Below, in pieces: positions 42,858 to 53,526 of a stretch of 64,000 nt of DNA. The notes beneath the pieces were generated by a model. It had not been told where the DNA came from. It ran no database searches and saw only the letters and a list, made by a program, of their open reading frames with translations. The first letter of the stretch is position 1. Every line of letters starts with the position of its first letter. Location of the stretch: the NCBI RefSeq assembly GCF_000952685.1, contig NZ_JYHV01000004.1, forward strand, positions 62,001 through 126,000, read 5' to 3'. A program made the translations under genes and the position numbers. Origin of the DNA: Stutzerimonas stutzeri (GTDB lineage: Bacteria; Pseudomonadota; Gammaproteobacteria; Pseudomonadales; Pseudomonadaceae).

Positions 42858-44468
42858 CTATCGGCGCACCACGATGTAGATGCCGGCGCTCAGCATCACC
42901 CAGGCCGGCCAGGTGGTGACGGCGGTAATACTGTCGGCCGTGGCGGCCAGGGTGGCACCGCCACCCAGCAGCACGGCACCGACGAGGCGCAACGGCCAGT
43001 TCCGATGATGCTCGTGCCACGGCGGCGGCGGGTTGTTCGCGTGGGGGTTGGACATGCGTTCGAGCAGCTCGCGGGTCATGCCGGCCAGGTGCGGCAGCTG
43101 CTCGATCTGCGCCTGAGCGTTCTTCAGCAACTGCTTGGGGCTCATGCGCTCGCGCATCCAGCGCTCCAAGTAAGGCTGTCCGGTGGCCCAGAGATCGAGC
43201 TCGGGATACAGTTCTCGGCCGAGCCCCTCGATGTTGAGCAGCGTCTTCTGCAGCAGCACCAATTGAGGCTGGACCTCCATGTTGAAGCGCCGCGCGACCT
43301 GGAACAGGCGCACCAGCAACTGGCCGAAGGAAATGTCCTTCAGTGGCTTCTCGAAGATCGGCTCGCAGACGGTGCGAATCGCCGCCTCGAACTCGTTCAC
43401 CTTGGTTTCCGCCGGCACCCAGCCCGAGTCGATGTGCAGTTGCGCAACCTTGCGGTAGTCGCGCCTGAAAAAGGCCATCAGGTTGCGCGCCAAGTAGTCC
43501 TGGTCTTCGGGCGTCAGGCTGCCGACGATGCCGAAATCTACGGCGATGTACTGCGGATTCCAGGGTTGATGGGTACTGACGAAAATGTTGCCGGGGTGCA
43601 TGTCGGCATGGAAGAAGCTGTCGCGAAAGACCTGGGTGAAGAAAATCTCCACGCCACGCTCGGCCAGCTGTTTCATGTCGGTGCGCTGTTCGGCCAGCCG
43701 CGCCATGTCGGTCACCGGCACGCCGTAGATGCGTTCCATCACTAGCACCTGGGGCCGGCAGTAATCCCAATGGACCTGGGGCACGTAGAGCAGCGGCGAA
43801 TCTTGGAAGTTGCGCTTGAGCTGGCTGGCGTTGGCGGCTTCGCGCAGCAGGTCGAGCTCGTCATAGATGGTCTTGGCGTAGTCCTCGACTACTTCCACCA
43901 GGTGCAGCCGGCGGGCTTCGGTGGACGCGCGCTGGGCGGTCTTGGCCAGCAGGAACAGCCAGGCGATGTCCTGGCTGATCACCGGGCGCAGGTTGGGTCG
44001 CACCACCTTGACCACCACCTCTTCGCCGCTGCGCAGCCTGGCGGCGTGGACCTGGGCCACCGAGGCGGACGCCAGCGGCTTGCTGTCAAAGCGGGCGAAG
44101 ATCTGCCCCACCGGTGCACCCAGCTGGCGCTCGATCAAGGCCGTGGCGACGGCCGAGTCGAAGGGCGGTACGCGGTCCTGGAGCATCGCCAGTTCCTCGG
44201 CGATATCTGGCGGCAGCAGGTCGCGTCGCGTCGAGAGGATCTGGCCGAACTTGATGAAGATCGGGCCGAGGCCTTCCAGGGCCAGGCGCAGGCGCGCGCC
44301 ACGGGACAGCACGGTACGCCGGCGTGGCAGCCAGCGCCAGGGCAGCAGGTAGCTGGTCGCACGCAGCCACCAGGGCATCGGCAGATCGAGGATGATGTCA
44401 TCCAGGCGGTAGCGGATCACCACCAGCAAGATGCGAAACAGGCGGCGGGCGGCGGCGAACAGCTTCAT
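42858..44468 (-). CDS. ubiB: Ubiquinone biosynthesis accessory protein UbiB
   Basis: 536-residue atypical ABC1/ADCK kinase-like ATPase needed for ubiquinone synthesis. The characteristic KxGQ element is [17 protein letters not shown], the glycine-poor loop is [16 protein letters not shown], and the metal site is [10 protein letters not shown]...AVDFGIVG. Two C-terminal hydrophobic segments anchor it to the membrane. Overlaps ubiJ by 4 bases. Confidence 0.96.
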   Translation of the reverse strand: MKLFAAARRLFRILLVVIRYRLDDIILDLPMPWWLRATSYLLPWRWLPRRRTVLSRGARLRLALEGLGPIFIKFGQILSTRRDLLPPDIAEELAMLQDRVPPFDSAVATALIERQLGAPVGQIFARFDSKPLASASVAQVHAARLRSGEEVVVKVVRPNLRPVISQDIAWLFLLAKTAQRASTEARRLHLVEVVEDYAKTIYDELDLLREAANASQLKRNFQDSPLLYVPQVHWDYCRPQVLVMERIYGVPVTDMARLAEQRTDMKQLAERGVEIFFTQVFRDSFFHADMHPGNIFVSTHQPWNPQYIAVDFGIVGSLTPEDQDYLARNLMAFFRRDYRKVAQLHIDSGWVPAETKVNEFEAAIRTVCEPIFEKPLKDISFGQLLVRLFQVARRFNMEVQPQLVLLQKTLLNIEGLGRELYPELDLWATGQPYLERWMRERMSPKQLLKNAQAQIEQLPHLAGMTRELLERMSNPHANNPPPPWHEHHRNWPLRLVGAVLLGGGATLAATADSITAVTTWPAWVMLSAGIYIVVRR

Positions 44469-45088
44469 TCGGGTTGGTCTGGTTTCAAAGATTGGTTGAG
44501 CCGTTCGACTCGGGCTTCGAGTCGGTCGAGGTCGAGCTTGAGACGATCGAGTTCGACGAAGCGTGTTTCGGCCTCGGCGATGCCGACCAGGGCCCGTGAT
44601 TCTTCGCTGAGGTAGTCCGCCAGGTCCTGGCGCAGGCTGTGCGCGCTCTGCCGTGCCCAGGCGGCCTGGCCACGGACACCGCTGCCGAGCAGCTGAGCAG
44701 CGACCGGTCCAAGCCAGCGCGAGACTTCGTACTCCCAGTCCAGCTCCAGGTCCTGCAATACGTCGGCGAGATTCATCAACGGCGCGCTGTCACCTTCGAT
44801 CTCGACGTCCGGCCCGTGCAGGATGGCGGTCTTGTTGCGGCTGGTGGCCAGGCGCATCAGGCTCGCGGCCGAGGCACGCAAGCGGCAGTCCGGCTCGATG
44901 CCCCAGTCTTCGGCGAGTCTCAGCCCTTCGGCATCGGCGAGGATGAACAGCCGCCAGTCAGGCGCGATACAGTCGACTTCGATGATCTGCCCGCTGAGTT
45001 TGGCCAAGCGTGGCAACGCCGTCGGATCCAGGCGCAGCACGCGGTTTATCCCGCGCTCGGCGCCGGCCAGGAGGGCTGCGCGCAGCAT
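44465..45088 (-). CDS. ubiJ: Ubiquinone biosynthesis accessory factor UbiJ
   Basis: 207 residues with an N-terminal SCP2 lipid-binding domain (about 15-115) and a C-terminal coiled-coil ([21 protein letters not shown]). Scaffold/lipid carrier of the ubiquinone enzyme complex. It lies between ubiE (1-base overlap) and ubiB (4-base overlap), the usual order. Confidence 0.93.
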   Translation of the reverse strand: MLRAALLAGAERGINRVLRLDPTALPRLAKLSGQIIEVDCIAPDWRLFILADAEGLRLAEDWGIEPDCRLRASAASLMRLATSRNKTAILHGPDVEIEGDSAPLMNLADVLQDLELDWEYEVSRWLGPVAAQLLGSGVRGQAAWARQSAHSLRQDLADYLSEESRALVGIAEAETRFVELDRLKLDLDRLEARVERLNQSLKPDQPE

Positions 45089-45858
45089 CAGGGCTTGATG
45101 CCGCGATGCAGGGCGACGATGCCGCCGGTCATGTTGTGGTAGGTGACGCGCTCGAAACCGGCGTCGGCCATCATGCCCTTCAGGGTTTCCTGGTCCGGAT
45201 GCATACGGATCGACTCGGCGAGGTAACGGTAGCTCTCGGAATCGTTGGTGATCAGCTTGCCCATCATTGGCAGCAGGCTGAACGAATAAGCATCGTAGGC
45301 CTTGGAGAGCATCGGGTTGGTCGGCTTGGAAAACTCCAGCACCAGCAACCGGCCGCCGGGCTTGAGCACGCGCAGCATGGAGGCGATGGCGTCTTCCTTG
45401 TGCGTCACGTTGCGCAGGCCGAAGGCGATGGTCACCACGTCGAAATGGTTATCCGGGAAGGGCAGCTTCTCGGCATCGGCCTGGACGAACTTCACGTTGC
45501 CCGCCACGCCCTTGTCGAGCAGCCGGTCACGGCCGACCTTGAGCATCGAGGCATTGATGTCGGCCAGCACCACTTCGCCGGTCGGCCCGACGATGCGCGA
45601 GAACTGACGCGTCAGGTCGCCGGTACCGCCGGCGATGTCCAGCACGCGGTTGCCGTGGCGTACGCCGGACAGCTCGATGGTGAAACGCTTCCAGAGGCGA
45701 TGCACGCCGGCGGACATCAGGTCGTTCATCAGGTCGTACTTGGCGGCCACAGAATGAAACACCTCGGCCACCTTCTGCGCTTTTTCGCTCTCCGGCACGT
45801 TCTTGTAGCCGAAGTGGGTGGTGGGCTCTGCGTCACGCTCTTTGCGGGGATCGGTCAT
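45088..45858 (-). CDS. ubiE: Ubiquinone/menaquinone C-methyltransferase UbiE
   Basis: 256-residue class I SAM methyltransferase methylating the quinone ring. Motif I is [15 protein letters not shown], with [36 protein letters not shown] at the N-terminus and [20 protein letters not shown] later. ATG at 45858 starts the conserved part. Upstream lies a 244-base gap, with no sign of the pha genes that precede ubiE in P. aeruginosa. Confidence 0.97.
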   Translation of the reverse strand: MTDPRKERDAEPTTHFGYKNVPESEKAQKVAEVFHSVAAKYDLMNDLMSAGVHRLWKRFTIELSGVRHGNRVLDIAGGTGDLTRQFSRIVGPTGEVVLADINASMLKVGRDRLLDKGVAGNVKFVQADAEKLPFPDNHFDVVTIAFGLRNVTHKEDAIASMLRVLKPGGRLLVLEFSKPTNPMLSKAYDAYSFSLLPMMGKLITNDSESYRYLAESIRMHPDQETLKGMMADAGFERVTYHNMTGGIVALHRGIKP

Positions 45859-46102
45859 GTCACTGTCACCGGAAGAATGTGCCGGCATTCTAAACCTAAA
45901 AGGCCGAAAGCCGACAAAAGCCGAAGCGCGACAAAAGCGCTGGTCGGCAAGAATCCGCGCCGTAGGATCTCGCGGAGATTGCTTCCGTCGACACCATCCG
46001 GCGCGTTGCGGGGGGCGGATGGGGCAGGCGCCGTGATTGACCCGGGTGTATCGCCATCCGCTAGCCGCCAAGGAAGGTGCATCGACATCACTGCCAACAA
46101 GG

Positions 46103-46978
46103 TCACGGCTGGCTATGCACCCGCCCCAGGAAGTCTCTGGACAGCTGGGCGACCTGCTCCAGATGGGTTTCCAGGAGCCAGTGGCCGCCGTCGTCGAACA
46201 GATGCAGCTCGGCGTCCGGCAGGTCACGCAGGTAGGCTTTCGCCGAGCCCTGCGGCATATAACCGTCGCGAGGACCCCAGACGATCAGGGTGGGCGGCTG
46301 ATGCTCGCGCAGATAGGCCTGGTAGCGGGGAAACCAGGCAAGGTTGTCCTTGAGCCCCGCGATCACTTGCGTTGCGATTTCGTGGCGACGAGGCGTCATC
46401 AGCGCCCAGTGCAGGTGCCAGAGGTCGGGCGGGATGCGCAATGCCGTCGCGGGATCCACCTCGTTGAGGAATTCTTCCTCGAACCCTTTCAGGCTGACGG
46501 CCTCCGCCAGCCCTGCGCGGGCCTGCGGCGTCGGATTGGCGAAGAACTGCTGCAGCGCGGCATATTTCGGGCCTAGCTGATCTTCGTAGATATCACCATT
46601 CTGCAGGATCAACGCGGCGATGCGCTGCGGCTCGGCAATCGCCAGGCGCAGGCCGATCTGCGAGCCGAAGTCGTGCAGGTAAAGCGCGAAACGCTCGATG
46701 CCCAGGCGCTGGATAAAGCGTGCGAGGAAGTCGGCGTAACCGTCGAAGTCGTAGGAGAATCCTTCCGGGGTCGCGCTGTAGCCGCAGCCCGGGAAGTCCG
46801 GCGCGACCAGCCGCCAGCGGTCGGCAAGCAGCGGCATGTAAGCCCTGAACTCATAGGACGAGCAAGGATAGCCGTGGGGCAGCAGCACCACGGGCGCGCC
46901 TTGCGGCCCGGCGGCCCGGTAGAACACCTCGATACCGTCGAGGTCCAGGCGGTGATGGATGACACTGCTGGCGTGCAT
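46103..46978 (-). CDS. Alpha/beta hydrolase with Asp nucleophile (epoxide hydrolase/dehalogenase-like)
   Basis: 291-residue alpha/beta hydrolase. The nucleophile position in the elbow is Asp103 (LHDFGSQIG), as in haloalkane dehalogenases and epoxide hydrolases, rather than Ser. [11 protein letters not shown] is the oxyanion region, Asp238 lies in WGPRDGY and the catalytic His is His266 (DDGGHWLLE). The substrate is unknown. It occupies the interval between DUF971 and ubiE where P. aeruginosa carries its polyhydroxyalkanoate cluster. ATG at 46978 fits the domain start. Confidence 0.85.
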   Translation of the reverse strand: MHASSVIHHRLDLDGIEVFYRAAGPQGAPVVLLPHGYPCSSYEFRAYMPLLADRWRLVAPDFPGCGYSATPEGFSYDFDGYADFLARFIQRLGIERFALYLHDFGSQIGLRLAIAEPQRIAALILQNGDIYEDQLGPKYAALQQFFANPTPQARAGLAEAVSLKGFEEEFLNEVDPATALRIPPDLWHLHWALMTPRRHEIATQVIAGLKDNLAWFPRYQAYLREHQPPTLIVWGPRDGYMPQGSAKAYLRDLPDAELHLFDDGGHWLLETHLEQVAQLSRDFLGRVHSQP

Positions 46979-47127
46979 GGCGATCGCGCTCCCGGCAGCT
47001 CGTGGTGGATGATCCGTCGATACGCAATCTTCGACCGTACCGCCACCCGCGTGCTCCGCCATGGGACTGCCGTTGGGCGGAAAGCCGATGCCGCCTCGCC
47101 CGGGGCCCGCTCGTCGAGGCGGCGCTG

Positions 47128-47502
47128 CTAGAGCATCAGCTTGACGGGGGAAATGTCAGGATCGCGCGACTTGCCGGCTTTGGCCAGCGCCTCGAGATAC
47201 TCATCCCACAGCTGTTGCTGGTTGCTGGCCAGGTAATGCAGGTAATCCCAGGTATAGAGTCCGCTGTCGTGGCCGTCGCTGAAGGTCAGTTTCAATGCGT
47301 ACTGCCCGGCCGGCTCGATACCCTCGAGCGCGACATTGATCTTGCCCGTCTGTAGGATCGGATTGCCATGGCCCTGCACCTCGGCGGACGGCGAGTGCAC
47401 CCGTAGAAATTCGGCGGGCAGGACGTAGCGCTGTTCGGCGCCATACTCCAGCTCCAGCGTTTTCGACATCTTGTGCAGCTTGATCGCGGTAGGGATGCGC
47501 AT
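47128..47502 (-). CDS. DUF971 (GBBH-like N-terminal) protein
   Basis: 124-residue protein of the DUF971 family, related to the N-terminal domain of gamma-butyrobetaine hydroxylases. Conserved LSKTLELEYG-type start (KMSKTLELEYG) and YALKLTFSDGHDSGLYTWDYLHYL. It follows hslU in the same direction, as PA5055 does in P. aeruginosa. Function unknown. Confidence 0.9.
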   Translation of the reverse strand: MRIPTAIKLHKMSKTLELEYGAEQRYVLPAEFLRVHSPSAEVQGHGNPILQTGKINVALEGIEPAGQYALKLTFSDGHDSGLYTWDYLHYLASNQQQLWDEYLEALAKAGKSRDPDISPVKLML

Positions 47503-47564
47503 CGGGTACTCCGGGTGCCGACGCCGGGCGCTCATGGTGCCCAGTGTCGGCCGCGTGCTTGCGT

Positions 47565-48908
47565 TTAGAGAATGTAGCGCGACAGGTCTTCGTCTTCGGC
47601 CAGTTCGCCGAGATGGCTGTTGACGTAGGCGGTGTCGATGCGGATCGGCTCGCCGTTCTGCTGGCCGGCCAGGTCGCCGGCGCTGAACGAAACCTCTTCA
47701 AGCAGCCGCTCGAGCAAGGTGTGCAACCGGCGTGCACCGATGTTCTCGGTCTTCTCGTTGACCTGCCAGGCGATCTCGGCCAGACGCTTGATGCCGTCCT
47801 CTGCGAATTCGATGCCCAGCCCTTCGGTCTTCAGCAGCTCGCGGTACTGCTCAGTGAGCGAGGCGTGCGGCTCGGTCAGAATCCGCTCGAAGTCCTGCGG
47901 CGACAGGGCCTTGAGCTCGACGCGGATCGGCAGGCGGCCCTGCAGTTCGGGCACCAGGTCGCTGGGCTTGGACAGATGGAAAGCACCACTGGCGATGAAC
48001 AGGATGTGGTCGGTCTTGACCATGCCCAGCTTGGTGTTGACCGTGCTGCCTTCGATCAGCGGCAGCAAGTCGCGTTGAACGCCTTCGCGGGACACGTCGG
48101 CGCCGCCGGTATTGCCGCGCTTGGCGACCTTGTCGATCTCGTCGATGAAGACGATGCCGTTCTGCTCCACCGCTTCGAGGGCGCGGGCCTTGAGCTCTTC
48201 CTCATTGACCAGCCGTGCCGCTTCCTCGTCACGGACCAGCTTGAGCGCGTCCTTGATCTTCAGTTTGCGGCTCTTCTTCTTGCCCTTGCCCATGTTGGAG
48301 AACAGGTTCTGCAGCTGGCTGGTCATCTCTTCCATGCCGGGCGGTGCCATGATTTCCACGCCGCCCGGGTTATCCGCGACCTCGATGTCAATCTCCTTGT
48401 CGTCCAACTGGCCTTCGCGCAGACGCTTGCGGAACAGCTGGCGCGTGTTGGAATCGTTGCTGTGCACCGGCTCTTCGCTGAAGCCGGTGGGGCGCGCCTG
48501 CGGTAGCAGGGCGTCGAGGATGCGCTCCTCGGCGGCATCCTCGGCGCGATGACGCATCTTGCCGACTTCCTGCTCGCGCATCATCTTCAGCGCAGCATCG
48601 GCCAGGTCGCGGATGATCGATTCGACGTCACGGCCGACATAGCCGACTTCGGTGAACTTGGTCGCTTCCACCTTGATAAACGGCGCATTGGCCAGTTTGG
48701 CCAGGCGACGGGCGATTTCGGTCTTGCCGACGCCAGTCGGGCCGATCATCAGGATGTTCTTGGGGGTGACTTCCGGGCGCAGCTCGGCGGACAGCTGCAT
48801 GCGCCGCCAGCGGTTGCGCAGGGCGATGGCAACGGCACGCTTGGCGTCGTCCTGGCCGATGATATGGCGATTGAGTTCGTGGACGATCTCGCGGGGCGTC
48901 ATGGACAT
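47565..48908 (-). CDS. hslU: ATP-dependent protease ATPase subunit HslU
   Basis: 447-residue AAA+ unfoldase of the HslUV protease. Walker [15 protein letters not shown] (about 57-70), substrate pore [22 protein letters not shown], Walker [12 protein letters not shown] and the C-terminal LSRYIL tail that docks to HslV. ATG 48908 was chosen because it starts the conserved [12 protein letters not shown]. 175 bases separate it from hslV. Confidence 0.97.
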   Translation of the reverse strand: MSMTPREIVHELNRHIIGQDDAKRAVAIALRNRWRRMQLSAELRPEVTPKNILMIGPTGVGKTEIARRLAKLANAPFIKVEATKFTEVGYVGRDVESIIRDLADAALKMMREQEVGKMRHRAEDAAEERILDALLPQARPTGFSEEPVHSNDSNTRQLFRKRLREGQLDDKEIDIEVADNPGGVEIMAPPGMEEMTSQLQNLFSNMGKGKKKSRKLKIKDALKLVRDEEAARLVNEEELKARALEAVEQNGIVFIDEIDKVAKRGNTGGADVSREGVQRDLLPLIEGSTVNTKLGMVKTDHILFIASGAFHLSKPSDLVPELQGRLPIRVELKALSPQDFERILTEPHASLTEQYRELLKTEGLGIEFAEDGIKRLAEIAWQVNEKTENIGARRLHTLLERLLEEVSFSAGDLAGQQNGEPIRIDTAYVNSHLGELAEDEDLSRYIL

Positions 48909-49083
48909 TTTTTCGTTACTCCCGAAGCTGGGCAGGATACAAACAGGCCGTTTGAAAAACGTAGGCGAGGCCGGCAAGTCGAGGCAAAAACAGGCGAGGA
49001 AGTGGAGTTTAGTGGTTTAAATGAGCATTCCGAGCCTGTTTTTAACGAAGGATTGCCAACGCAGGTAGTTTTTCATCGACCTG

Positions 49084-49620
49084 TCAGATCGCGCTGTCCA
49101 GTTCCTCGATGGTCAGATTCTGGTTGGTGAAGACGCAGATGGTGCCGGCAATGTTCAGCGCGGTTTCGGCGATGTCCTGTGCGGACATGTCATCGCCGCC
49201 TTTTTGCATCAGGGCCATGGCGGCGGCCTGGGCGAAACCTCCGCCGGAGCCCATGGCGATCAAGTCGTTTTCCGGCTGGACCACGTCACCGTTGCCGGTG
49301 ATGATCAGCGAAGCGTCCTTGTTGGCCACGGCCAGCATGGCTTCCAGGCGGCTCAACGAACGGTCGGTGCGCCAGTCCTTGGCCAGCTCGACGGCGGCAC
49401 GCACGAGATGGCCCTGGTGTTTTTCCAGTTGGCCTTCGAAGCGTTCGAAAAGAGTGAAGGCATCGGCGGTGGCGCCGGCGAAACCAGCCAGTACCTGGCC
49501 GTGATACAGGCGCCGGACTTTTTTGGCATTGCCTTTCATGACGGTATTGCCGAGGGAAACCTGGCCGTCGCCGCCCATGACGACTTTGCCGTTGCGGCGT
49601 ACTGAAACGATGGTGGTCAA
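49084..49620 (-). CDS. hslV: ATP-dependent protease proteolytic subunit HslV
   Basis: 178-residue threonine protease subunit. After removal of the initiator residue the mature enzyme would begin [21 protein letters not shown], with the catalytic Thr first. The start codon is TTG at 49620 with GGAG 8 bases upstream; no ATG or GTG is in a position that would expose the Thr. Upstream of hslU in the same direction. Confidence 0.95.
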   Translation of the reverse strand: MTTIVSVRRNGKVVMGGDGQVSLGNTVMKGNAKKVRRLYHGQVLAGFAGATADAFTLFERFEGQLEKHQGHLVRAAVELAKDWRTDRSLSRLEAMLAVANKDASLIITGNGDVVQPENDLIAMGSGGGFAQAAAMALMQKGGDDMSAQDIAETALNIAGTICVFTNQNLTIEELDSAI

Positions 49621-49888
49621 GGGAAAATCTCCACGCAGCGGGGCGATGAATGCCCGAATGCGCTTGATATGGGGGACGCTGCCGCGCATTTCAACCGACA
49701 CTCGGCCTGCCAGCCGAATAGACCGAAACCCGGCCGGCCCGAAGGCGGGTCATCGGGTCGAGCGCCGCCTGCCTCGCGTCGTATGTTTGCGCGCCTGCCG
49801 CCGATACGTGGCGGCGAGGTGTCTGGCTATGACGTGCCCTGAGCTGGCCGGCTGTCGTGCGGATGGTGGGTTTCAGCCAGACGGCGCT

Positions 49889-50350
49889 TCACTCGAGCGC
49901 AAAATCCAGCTGTCGCCAGGCCTCGTATACCGCGACGGCGACGGTGTTGGACAGATTCAGGCTGCGGCTGTTCGGCCGCATCGGTAGGCGCAGGCGCTGC
50001 TCGTTTGGTAATGCGTCGCGAATCTCCGCTGGCAGGCCGCGGCTTTCCGGGCCGAAGAGAAAGGCATCGCCGCGATGGAACTGCACCTGATGGAAGGGTT
50101 GTGAACCTTTTGTGGTGAACGCGAACAGTCGCGGCTGGTTGAGGCTTGCCAGGCAGCTGTCGAGGTCGGAATGACGTTTGAGCGGCGCATATTCGTGATA
50201 GTCCAGGCCCGCGCGGCGCAGACGCTTGTCGTCCAGCTCGAAGCCCAGCGGCTCGATCAGGTGTAGGCTGCAGCCGGCATTGGCACAGAGCCTGATAATG
50301 TTGCCGGTATTCGGCGGTATCTCCGGCTGAAAAAGGATTACATGGAACAT
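49889..50350 (-). CDS. trmL: tRNA (cytidine/uridine-2'-O-)-methyltransferase TrmL
   Basis: 153-residue SPOUT enzyme that 2'-O-methylates the wobble base of tRNA-Leu. N-terminus [23 protein letters not shown]; knot motifs [11 protein letters not shown] and [21 protein letters not shown]. Its ATG overlaps the ATG of a divergent gene by 2 bases. The 268 bases between trmL and hslV contain no recognised gene. Confidence 0.96.
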   Translation of the reverse strand: MFHVILFQPEIPPNTGNIIRLCANAGCSLHLIEPLGFELDDKRLRRAGLDYHEYAPLKRHSDLDSCLASLNQPRLFAFTTKGSQPFHQVQFHRGDAFLFGPESRGLPAEIRDALPNEQRLRLPMRPNSRSLNLSNTVAVAVYEAWRQLDFALE

Positions 50351-50819
50351 GCGCGTCACCGACTCTGAAAACGACCGGCATTCTACTGCGGCAGGCGACC
50401 CTGCGGCAGGCGCCCCTGCGCGGCGCGATCCGCTACCTCGCCTGCGTCGGCGCTTTTTTGGCTCGCTGGTGCTGATCGGGTTGCTCGTGGGTGCCATGAT
50501 CGGTCGGGTCACCGCACCCGGTCCGGTGCAGCTACTGCGTGTCGAGCCAGCCACCGATGGTTTGCAGCTCTGGTTCGATCGTGAGCCGGAGCTGTACAGC
50601 CAGGATGTCGATGGCGCGGTCGGTATGTTGTTTCAGGCACAGGGCCGCGACGGTAGTGGACGGCTTGATCCGGGCGGCACGAACATTGGTTGGCGCCTGC
50701 AAACGACCGAGAAGGGATTGCTGCTGCACTTCGTGGCGACCCGGCCGCTGGCAGCCGAGTGGGACGCCGAGAAGCGGGACGGCGATTGGCTATTGAAGGT
50801 GCGAGTCGCACCGCGTTGA
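50349..50819 (+). CDS. Membrane-anchored hypothetical protein (156 aa)
   Basis: 156 residues: a basic cytoplasmic N-terminus (1-35, ending [13 protein letters not shown]), one membrane helix (about 37-53, [17 protein letters not shown]) and a soluble domain of about 100 residues with no recognised motif. Sits between trmL and ntrC, matching the hypothetical gene PA5126 in P. aeruginosa. The start overlaps the divergent trmL start, so an alternative downstream start is possible. Confidence 0.75.
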   Translation: MRVTDSENDRHSTAAGDPAAGAPARRDPLPRLRRRFFGSLVLIGLLVGAMIGRVTAPGPVQLLRVEPATDGLQLWFDREPELYSQDVDGAVGMLFQAQGRDGSGRLDPGGTNIGWRLQTTEKGLLLHFVATRPLAAEWDAEKRDGDWLLKVRVAPR

Positions 50820-50843
50820 GTGCGACCCTCGGCGCACCGGCGG

Positions 50844-52280
50844 TCAGTTGTCCTCGCCTTCGTCGTCGTCGGCTCCCTCCACGCCCATGCCCAGCTCCTT
50901 GATCTTGCGCGTCAAGGTATTGCGCCCCCAGCCGAGCAGCAGCGCCGCATCGCGACGGCGCCCGGCAGTGTGCTTGAGGGCGGTCTCGATCATGATCCGC
51001 TCGAAAGCCGGTACCGCTTCATCGAGCAGGTTCGATCGGCCGCGCGCCAACGCCAGGTCGGCCCACTGGTGCAGCGCCTGCTCCCAGTTGTTCGCCGGCA
51101 GGGCGTCGGCGGGCTGGTTGAGCAGCTCGGGCGGCAGGTCGCTGACATGCACTTCGCGCCCAGAGGCCATCACCGTGATCCAACGGCAGGTGTTCTCCAA
51201 CTGGCGAACGTTGCCCGGCCAGGGCAGGTTTTTCAGGTAGTCCTCGGTTTCCTGCTTGAGCAGCTTGGTCTCGACGGAAAGCTCCTGCGCGGCGCTGGCG
51301 AGGAAATGCCGGGCCAGCGCGGGGATATCTTCGCGCCGATCGGACAGACGCGGGATGTGAATGCGGATGACGTTCAGGCGATGGAACAGGTCTTCGCGGA
51401 ACTTGCCGGCCTGCACCAGGGTTTCCAGGTCCTGGTGGGTGGCGGCGATGATCCGGACATCGACCTTGACCGGCGTATGACCACCGACGCGATAGAACTC
51501 ACCGTCGGCCAGGACCCGCAGCAGACGGGTCTGGGTGTCGGCCGGCATATCACCGATCTCGTCGAGGAACAGGGTGCCGCCATCGGCCTGCTCGAAACGC
51601 CCGCGGCGCTGGTTGGCCGCGCCGGTGAAGGCGCCTTTCTCGTGGCCGAACAGCTCGGATTCCATCAGGTCCTTGGGGATAGCCGCCATGTTCAACGCGA
51701 TGAACGGCGATGCCGCACGCGGACTGTGGCGGTGCAGGGCGTGCGCCACCAACTCCTTGCCGGTGCCGGACTCGCCATTGATCAGCACGGTGATGTTGGA
51801 ATGGCTGAGGCGGCCGATGGCGCGAAAGACTTCTTGCATCGCCGGCGCCTCGCCGATGATTTCCGGCGTCTGGTGCTGGTTGGTCGGCTCCTGCAGATGC
51901 TGCTGTTCCTGCGCATGCTGGTTGGCCCGCTTGACCAGCGACACGGCGTCGTCGACGTCGAACGGCTTGGGCAGATATTCAAAGGCGCCACCCTGGTAGG
52001 ACGCCACCGCGCTGTCGAGGTCTGAATGCGCGGTCATGATGATCACCGGCAGGCGCGGGTGTAGTTCGCGGATCTGCTTGAGCAGGTCCAGGCCGCTGGT
52101 GCCGGGCATGCGGATGTCGGAGATGATCACGTCCGGTTGTTGCCGCGCCAGGCGGGCGAGCACGCTGTCGGCGCTGTCGAAGCTCTGCGTGGCCATGCCT
52201 TCCTGCTGCAGCGCCTTTTCCAGTACCCAGCGGATGGAGCGGTCGTCATCGACGATCCAGACGTTTTCGCTTCGGCTCAT
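50844..52280 (-). CDS. ntrC: Nitrogen regulation response regulator NtrC
   Basis: 478-residue sigma-54 activator. Receiver domain with phosphorylatable Asp55 (VIISDIRMPG), AAA+ domain with Walker A GESGTGKE (169-176) and the sigma-54 contact GAFTGA (216-221), and a Fis-type C-terminal helix-turn-helix (RRRDAALLLGWGRNTLTRKIKEL). Overlaps ntrB by 4 bases. It should act at the sigma-54 promoter of glnA at 56441-56456. Confidence 0.97.
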   Translation of the reverse strand: MSRSENVWIVDDDRSIRWVLEKALQQEGMATQSFDSADSVLARLARQQPDVIISDIRMPGTSGLDLLKQIRELHPRLPVIIMTAHSDLDSAVASYQGGAFEYLPKPFDVDDAVSLVKRANQHAQEQQHLQEPTNQHQTPEIIGEAPAMQEVFRAIGRLSHSNITVLINGESGTGKELVAHALHRHSPRAASPFIALNMAAIPKDLMESELFGHEKGAFTGAANQRRGRFEQADGGTLFLDEIGDMPADTQTRLLRVLADGEFYRVGGHTPVKVDVRIIAATHQDLETLVQAGKFREDLFHRLNVIRIHIPRLSDRREDIPALARHFLASAAQELSVETKLLKQETEDYLKNLPWPGNVRQLENTCRWITVMASGREVHVSDLPPELLNQPADALPANNWEQALHQWADLALARGRSNLLDEAVPAFERIMIETALKHTAGRRRDAALLLGWGRNTLTRKIKELGMGVEGADDDEGEDN

Positions 52281-53359
52281 AGGGAAGAGGCTCCTTGTTC
52301 CAGCGGCAGGAAGATCGAGAATGCGGTGTGGCCGGGATGGCTTTCGCATTCGATCAGGCCCTGATGCTGACTGATGATGTTCTGGGTGATGGCCAAGCCA
52401 AGTCCGGTTCCGTCCGGACGGCCACTGACCATCGGATAAAAGAGGGTGTTCTGCAGTTCGGCCGGGATTCCCGGACCGTTGTCGATGATTTCGAGACGCG
52501 CGACCAGACGATGCCGGACGTGTCCGATGGTGAACTGGCGCAGGGTGCGGGTGCGCAAGGTCAGGCGACCGAGGCCCAGCTCGCACTGTCCGGCCAGTGC
52601 TTGCATGGCGTTACGCATGATGTTGAGCACGGCCTGGATCATCTGTTCGCGGTCGAGCAACACTTCGGGGATGCTCGGATCATAGTCGCGCACCAAAATG
52701 AGGCTTCCCTGGCTTTCAGCCTCGATCAGGCTGGCCACATGCTCGAGCACTTCGTGGATGTTCGTCATTGACAGGGAGGGCAGCTTGTTCGAGCCGAGCA
52801 TCCGATCGACCAGGTTCCGCAAGCGGTCGGCTTCCTCGATGATCACCCCGGTGTAGTCCTTGAGATGCTCTTCGGGCAGCTCTCGCGATAGCAGCTGTGC
52901 GGCGCCGCGGATGCCGCCTAGCGGATTCTTGATCTCATGAGCAAGGCCGCGCACCAGCAGCTTGGTGGTTTCGTGAGCGGACAACTGCGCTTCTTCCTTG
53001 GTGATGCGCAGCAAGCGATCGCGGGGCAGCACCTCCAGCAGCAGCATGGTTTCCTGGCGGGTCAGTATCGGCGTGACGGCGTAATCGACGGTCAGTGTCT
53101 GGCCATTGGTTGAGGTCAGCGTCGCTTCGCGCTTGGTAAACGGATGTGCCTGTTCCACGGCCTGGCGCAGCGCGGCCAGCGCTTCGGCTGATTCGGTGAA
53201 AAGCTCGCTGATGAACTGGCCGTGGCTACGCTGGCCGCTCACGGCGAGCAGCATCTCTGCAGCCGGATTCATATATTCCAGCCGCAAGCGCGAGTTAAGC
53301 AGCAGCGTCGCGGTGGTCAGGTTCTCGATCAGCAGGCGCTGTAGGGCTTCGTTGATCAT
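52277..53359 (-). CDS. ntrB: Nitrogen regulation sensor kinase NtrB
   Basis: 360-residue histidine kinase, soluble. PAS domain in the first ~110 residues, the phosphorylated His141 in RGLAHEIKNPLGGIRGA, and the ATP-binding N box (IMRNAMQAL) and G boxes (DNGPGIP, GTGLGLAI). Phosphorylates NtrC under nitrogen limitation and is inhibited through GlnK/PII. An ATG 12 bases further upstream is an alternative start. Confidence 0.97.
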   Translation of the reverse strand: MINEALQRLLIENLTTATLLLNSRLRLEYMNPAAEMLLAVSGQRSHGQFISELFTESAEALAALRQAVEQAHPFTKREATLTSTNGQTLTVDYAVTPILTRQETMLLLEVLPRDRLLRITKEEAQLSAHETTKLLVRGLAHEIKNPLGGIRGAAQLLSRELPEEHLKDYTGVIIEEADRLRNLVDRMLGSNKLPSLSMTNIHEVLEHVASLIEAESQGSLILVRDYDPSIPEVLLDREQMIQAVLNIMRNAMQALAGQCELGLGRLTLRTRTLRQFTIGHVRHRLVARLEIIDNGPGIPAELQNTLFYPMVSGRPDGTGLGLAITQNIISQHQGLIECESHPGHTAFSIFLPLEQGASSL

Positions 53360-53526
53360 GGCTGTCTGCATCCGATGGGTAAGACGGGAAATGCAAGAAG
53401 CAAACCAAGGCGCTCTTTTTCGGCGCGGCGGCGTGCGCGCTAGCGCTCCAGAGCGGGGCGTCGTGAAAAACGAGTGAAGCGGATCGGATCGGTCCGGCTT
53501 ATGCACCATTCAGGTGCATAGCATGG

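Noticed and set aside
45859-46036. Lys/Ala-rich plus-strand codons ([17 protein letters not shown]) that could be a remnant of a phasin-like PhaF tail
   Set aside because: The similarity is only compositional; no phasin domain or consistent frame accompanies it.
49925-49930. Fourth GTATAC sequence, in trmL
   Set aside because: It lies inside a conserved coding sequence and its flanks do not match the other three boxes, so it is most likely chance.
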